From Desulfitobacterium dichloroeliminans LMG P-21439 (lineage in GTDB: Bacteria > Bacillota > Desulfitobacteriia > Desulfitobacteriales > Desulfitobacteriaceae): DNA of 64,000 nt. This document shows, in pieces, positions 59,093-64,000 of the stretch. Each line of letters begins with the position of its first letter. Position 1 is the first letter of the stretch. The position numbers and the translations under genes are program-made. The notes beneath the pieces are model-generated. The model saw nothing but the letters and a program-made list of their open reading frames with translations. It was not told where the DNA came from and did not search any database. The stretch spans positions 410,001 through 474,000 of the forward strand of contig NC_019903.1 of assembly GCF_000243135.2 (NCBI RefSeq), read 5' to 3'.

Positions 59093-59144
59093 GACGTAAG
59101 GCAAGGGCAAAAACTCTTGCAACAATGAAAGGAGTGAGTTTCCT

Positions 59145-59513
59145 TTGATCAAGCAAATTAACCGTAAAGCAATTCGGATGAACAAGCATATGCGCGTTCG
59201 GAAAAGCATATTCGGCACAGCGTCACGTCCGCGCTTGGCCATATTCCGGAGCCTGAACCATATTTACGCTCAAGTTATCAATGATGAACTAGGAGTGACT
59301 TTAGTGGCTGCTTCTTCTTTAGACCCAGAGTTTAAAGCTGCAAATCTTGCAGGAGGCAACATTGAAGGAGCGCAAAAAGTTGGCGAATTGGTTGGCAAAC
59401 GAGCACAAGAAAAAGGAGTTTCCAAAGTGGTTTTCGACCGTGGCGGAAACATCTATCACGGACGGATCGCGGCTCTGGCACAAGCAGCTCGTGAGGCCGG
59501 TCTAGACTTCTAA
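59145..59513 (+). CDS. rplR: 50S ribosomal protein L18
   Basis: 122 residues. It binds 5S r[23 protein letters not shown] and [20 protein letters not shown] are typical. TTG 59145 follows AAAGGAGTGAG. Confidence 0.97.
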   Translation: MIKQINRKAIRMNKHMRVRKSIFGTASRPRLAIFRSLNHIYAQVINDELGVTLVAASSLDPEFKAANLAGGNIEGAQKVGELVGKRAQEKGVSKVVFDRGGNIYHGRIAALAQAAREAGLDF

Positions 59514-59537
59514 GACACGGTAAAGGAGGGAAATTCA

Positions 59538-60035
59538 TTGGCGAATATCGATGCAAGTAAAGAGTTGACTGAAAAAGTCGTTCACATTGCCCGCGTGGCA
59601 AAAGTTGTCAAAGGGGGACGCCGTTTCAGCTTCAGCGCACTCGTCGTCGTCGGCGATGGCCACGGCAATGTCGGAGCTGGACTCGGTAAAGCCGGAGAGG
59701 TACCTGAAGCCATTCGCAAAGGCATTGAAGATGCCAAAAAGAATATGGTTTCAGTGCCTATGATTAACACAACAATTCCTCATCCAATCGTCGGCAACTA
59801 TGGAGCAGGTTCAGTACTTCTGAAACCGGCACACAAAGGTACCGGCGTTATCGCCGGCGGTGCAGTTCGTGCTGTACTTGAAGCGGCAGGCGTAAAGGAT
59901 ATTCTCACCAAGTCTTTAGGATCAGCAAATCCACATAACATGGTGAATGCTACAATGACTGCCTTAAAATCTCTGAAGCGGGCGGAAGATGTTGCTAAAC
60001 TCCGCGGAAAAACCGTAGAAGAAATTCTGGGTTAG
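59538..60035 (+). CDS. rpsE: 30S ribosomal protein S5
   Basis: 165 residues. [20 protein letters not shown], with the double-stranded RNA-binding fold, is present. TTG 59538 follows AAAGGAGGG. Confidence 0.97.
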   Translation: MANIDASKELTEKVVHIARVAKVVKGGRRFSFSALVVVGDGHGNVGAGLGKAGEVPEAIRKGIEDAKKNMVSVPMINTTIPHPIVGNYGAGSVLLKPAHKGTGVIAGGAVRAVLEAAGVKDILTKSLGSANPHNMVNATMTALKSLKRAEDVAKLRGKTVEEILG

Positions 60036-60047
60036 GGAGGGTTAGCA

Positions 60048-60230
60048 GTGAAAATTATAGTAACACTTGTAAAAAGCCCAATAGGGTATTCAGAGAACCA
60101 ACACAAAGTCCTCAAAGCCCTCGGCTTAGGGAAAATGGGTTCTAGTGTAGTTCATGACGATACACCGAGTATCCTAGGGATGGTTCGCAAATGCGCACAC
60201 TTGGTTGCGGTGGAAAACGTCGCAGAATAG
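60048..60230 (+). CDS. rpmD: 50S ribosomal protein L30
   Basis: 60 residues. [20 protein letters not shown] is the family signature. GTG 60048 follows GGGAGGG. Confidence 0.96.
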   Translation: MKIIVTLVKSPIGYSENQHKVLKALGLGKMGSSVVHDDTPSILGMVRKCAHLVAVENVAE

Positions 60231-60248
60231 AAGGAGGTGTTGACGAGC

Positions 60249-60689
60249 ATGAAATTGCATGAACTTAAGCCTGCGCAAGGTTCAACAAAAGCGCCTAAAC
60301 GTTTGGGTCGCGGAATCGGTTCCGGCACAGGTAAAACCTCTGGTAAGGGTCATAAAGGTCAAAAGGCTCGTTCTGGTGGCGGAGTACGCCCTGGATTCGA
60401 AGGCGGCCAACAGCCTCTAGCCCGCCGGATGCCAAAGCGTGGCTTTACAAATATCTTCAAAAAAGAGTTTATTGTATTGAATGTCCGCGATTTGGAGCGT
60501 TTTGAAAATGGGGCAGTCGTAAATTACGAAAGCCTTTTCGAAGTGGGACTCATCAAGGCAGTCAAAGATGGTGTGAAGATACTGGGAACAGGAGAACTGA
60601 CCAAAGCCCTGACTGTACAAGTTGACAAAGTCAGCCCATCCGCAGCAGAGAAGATTGTAGCTGCTGGTGGAAAAGTCGAGGTGGAATAA
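60249..60689 (+). CDS. rplO: 50S ribosomal protein L15
   Basis: 146 residues. It starts [12 protein letters not shown] and has the Gly-rich [20 protein letters not shown] stretch. ATG 60249 follows AAGGAGGTG. The secY start abuts its end. Confidence 0.97.
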   Translation: MKLHELKPAQGSTKAPKRLGRGIGSGTGKTSGKGHKGQKARSGGGVRPGFEGGQQPLARRMPKRGFTNIFKKEFIVLNVRDLERFENGAVVNYESLFEVGLIKAVKDGVKILGTGELTKALTVQVDKVSPSAAEKIVAAGGKVEVE

Positions 60690-60690
60690 G

Positions 60691-61980
60691 ATGATTGTCG
60701 ATTCCCTGAAAAACGCCTGGAATGTTCCAGAACTCAGGAAAAAAATCGGATTCACCTTAATGATGTTCCTTGTCTTCCGAATTGGCGCTCACATTCCGAT
60801 TCCCTACATCAACCATGACGTTCTGTCACAGATGTTGGGAACGGGTACTTTATATGATTTCTTAGATACTTTTTCTGGTGGATCGTTTAGAAGGTTTTCG
60901 GTCTTCGCTCTAAGTATTACGCCCTATATTACAGCCTCGATTATTCTTCAGCTCTTGACGATTGTCATTCCCTATCTAGAGCGTTTAGCTAAAGAGGGGG
61001 AATACGGTCGGAAGAAAATCACTCAGTATACCCGTTATGGAACTGTTATTCTTGGCTTTGTCCAAGGTTTCGGTATGACCTTCGGTCTTCGGGGAGCCCT
61101 CGTCATTCCTCAACCAGGAATGGAATGGGCCATCTATCTCCTAGTAGCTTTAATCCTTACCGCTGGAACAGCCTTCCTAATGTGGTTGGGAGAACGAATT
61201 ACGGAGAATGGGATCGGTAACGGGATATCCTTGATCATCTTCGCTGGGATTGTGGCTGGAGTACCTGATGCGATTAAGTACATTGCCGGACTCCTCAAAG
61301 TTGGCGAAATCAATGCTCTTTCCGTTCTCGGACTGGTTGTCATCGGCGCAGCGATTATCGCTGGAGTTGTTTTCATCCAAGAAGGACAACGGAGAATTCA
61401 AGTTCAATACGCGAAGCGTGTGGTCGGACGTCGGACATATGGAGGTCAATCCTCACATATTCCTATGAAGGTCAACCAAGCCGGGGTTATCCCCATCATC
61501 TTTGCAATCTCCTTGCTCGCATTTCCGAGTACGATTGCAACCTGGATGCCGGCAACCTCTGGTTATGTTCAGTTCGTTAACAAGTGGTTTGTTATGAATG
61601 GCTCACTGACCTCGATCCCATATTTATTCACGTATGCAGTGCTGATCATCTTCTTCACCTACTTCTACACCGCGGTATCCTTTAATCCGGTGGATGTGGC
61701 AGATAATCTGAAGAAGTATGGCGGGTTTATACCTGGACTTCGCCCCGGTCGTGCTACGGCCGATTATCTTACTAAGATTTTAAGCCGCCTCACTCTGGCT
61801 GGCGGAACCTTTCTCGCCTTGATTGCAGTTCTTCCGAGTTTAATCATCGGACTGACTGGAATTCAAAACATTTCATTAGGTGGTACCTCACTCCTAATCG
61901 TCGTGAGTGTAGCACTTGAGACCATGAAGCAACTGGAGTCCATGCTTATGCAGCGGCACTACCAAGGTTTCATGAAGTAA
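60691..61980 (+). CDS. secY: Preprotein translocase subunit SecY
   Basis: 429 residues, ten membrane helices, the protein-conducting channel. Plug and helix 2 lie in FSGGSFRRFSVFALSITPYI, and the C5 loop has GFIPGLRPGRATADYL. ATG 60691 follows GAGGTGG, which lies within the end of rplO. It is coupled to the spc operon. Confidence 0.97.
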   Translation: MIVDSLKNAWNVPELRKKIGFTLMMFLVFRIGAHIPIPYINHDVLSQMLGTGTLYDFLDTFSGGSFRRFSVFALSITPYITASIILQLLTIVIPYLERLAKEGEYGRKKITQYTRYGTVILGFVQGFGMTFGLRGALVIPQPGMEWAIYLLVALILTAGTAFLMWLGERITENGIGNGISLIIFAGIVAGVPDAIKYIAGLLKVGEINALSVLGLVVIGAAIIAGVVFIQEGQRRIQVQYAKRVVGRRTYGGQSSHIPMKVNQAGVIPIIFAISLLAFPSTIATWMPATSGYVQFVNKWFVMNGSLTSIPYLFTYAVLIIFFTYFYTAVSFNPVDVADNLKKYGGFIPGLRPGRATADYLTKILSRLTLAGGTFLALIAVLPSLIIGLTGIQNISLGGTSLLIVVSVALETMKQLESMLMQRHYQGFMK

Positions 61981-61988
61981 GGAGGTAA

Positions 61989-63384
<1,396 letters not shown>

Positions 63385-63418
63385 ATACACCCGATGGAGT
63401 GCCGGAGGAGGGCTGAAC

Positions 63419-63637
63419 ATGTCAAAAGAAGACGTTATTGAAGTTGAAGGAAAGGTCCTGGAACCGCTGCCAAATGCTATGTTTTTAGTGGAGTTGTCCA
63501 ATGGACACAAAGTGTTAGCACATGTATCTGGGAAGATCCGGATGAATTTTATACGCATTCTGCCGGGAGACCGGGTTACTGTGGAGCTTTCTCCCTATGA
63601 CTTGTCTCGCGGGCGGATTGTATATCGGTTTAAGTAA
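63419..63637 (+). CDS. infA: Translation initiation factor IF-1
   Basis: 72 residues, exact family length. S1-like OB fold with [20 protein letters not shown] and [30 protein letters not shown] precedes ATG 63419. Confidence 0.97.
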   Translation: MSKEDVIEVEGKVLEPLPNAMFLVELSNGHKVLAHVSGKIRMNFIRILPGDRVTVELSPYDLSRGRIVYRFK

Positions 63638-63659
63638 GGACCAAAGGGAGGGGATTACG

Positions 63660-63773
63660 GTGAAAGTAAGGCCTTCTGTGAAAAAGATCTGTGAAAAATG
63701 CAAGGTCATTAAGCGCCATGGCAAAGTCATGGTGATTTGTGAAAACCCGAAACACAAACAAAGGCAAGGATAA
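63660..63773 (+). CDS. rpmJ: 50S ribosomal protein L36
   Basis: 37 residues beginning [20 protein letters not shown]. The zinc site is Cys11, Cys14, Cys27 and His32. GTG 63660 follows AGGGAGG. Too short for routine frame listing but unambiguous. Confidence 0.96.
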   Translation: MKVRPSVKKICEKCKVIKRHGKVMVICENPKHKQRQG

Positions 63774-63947
63774 GACGTAGGAGACTCACCGTTGCGCGGC
63801 TGGTTGGAACTAGCACTAGATCCAATGTAGCGGGAGCTGTCTACTTGCTTAACTAGAGTTTGTTGCGGATGGTTTGTTTGGTTAATAATAACAACCATGG
63901 GATTTGAGTCCTATTGGTGTAACAGCTTATGGGGGTGTAAAGTTTAG

Positions 63948-64000
63948 ATGGCACGTATCGCTGGAGTAGATTTACCGCGGGAAAAGCGTGTTGAAGTGGG
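63948..64000 (+). CDS. rpsM: 30S ribosomal protein S13 (5' end only)
   Basis: ATG 63948 opens MARIAGVDLPREKRVEV and runs off the window. GGGGGTG lies 10 nt upstream. It normally heads the rpsM-rpsK-rpsD-rpoA group. The 174-bp gap from rpmJ contains no gene. Confidence 0.93.
   Translation, partial: MARIAGVDLPREKRVEV

Noticed and set aside
63385-63418. KOW-domain ribosomal-like gene between map and infA
   Set aside because: Only 34 bp separate the two genes, too little for it.

Overview
The window reads as a chromosomal segment of a spore-forming, Gram-positive anaerobe of the class Clostridia. The best fit is Desulfitobacterium or a close relative in the Peptococcaceae. The reasons are the ctsR-mcsA-mcsB-clpC-radA order, sigH, a Cys T-box in front of cysE-cysS after gltX, ThyX in place of ThyA, mini-RNase III, rubrerythrin, and the continuous rpmG-secE-nusG to rpsM block. 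Base composition is moderate, near 46-47% G+C by eye. Genus is inferred from gene content and was not tested by a search.

Region 1 (1-16060) is a mixed accessory section. It holds a nitroreductase, a YgjP-type metallopeptidase, an arylsulfate sulfotransferase, a DUF218/YdcF membrane protein, an efflux adaptor plus ABC ATPase with no permease, a CLC-family protein lacking the gating glutamate, a class A penicillin-binding protein, two MFS transporters, a frameshifted cyclic-nucleotide-binding-type gene, rubrerythrin, UspA and small unknown proteins. Most transcription units end in clear intrinsic terminators.

Region 2 (16200-33230) holds stress, repair and metabolic genes: the CtsR-controlled clpC operon with tandem CtsR boxes, radA, a divergent promoter region in front of carD, yacL-ispD-ispF (isoprenoid precursors), gltX, a tRNA-Cys-type T-box, cysE-cysS-mrnC, thyX and rlmB. 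Between thyX and rlmB lies the most unusual feature of the window. Two diverged copies of a 250-300 nt non-coding element lie in opposite orientations. Their helices keep their positions and stay paired although the sequences have changed completely, which indicates a conserved folded RNA or DNA.

Region 3 (33396-64000) is the information-processing core: sigH, tRNA-Tyr, initiator tRNA-Met, a small secreted or anchored nuclease, rpmG-secE-nusG-rplK-rplA, an L10 leader with rplJ-rplL, rpoB-rpoC, a YbxF-like L7Ae protein, rpsL-rpsG-fusA-tuf, the S10 and spc operons through secY-adk-map-infA-rpmJ, and the start of rpsM. EF-Tu carries an unusual four-cysteine cluster in its G domain. Several spacers (rplJ/rplL, fusA/tuf, tuf/rpsJ, rpsJ/rplC) contain hairpins or promoters suggesting extra regulation.
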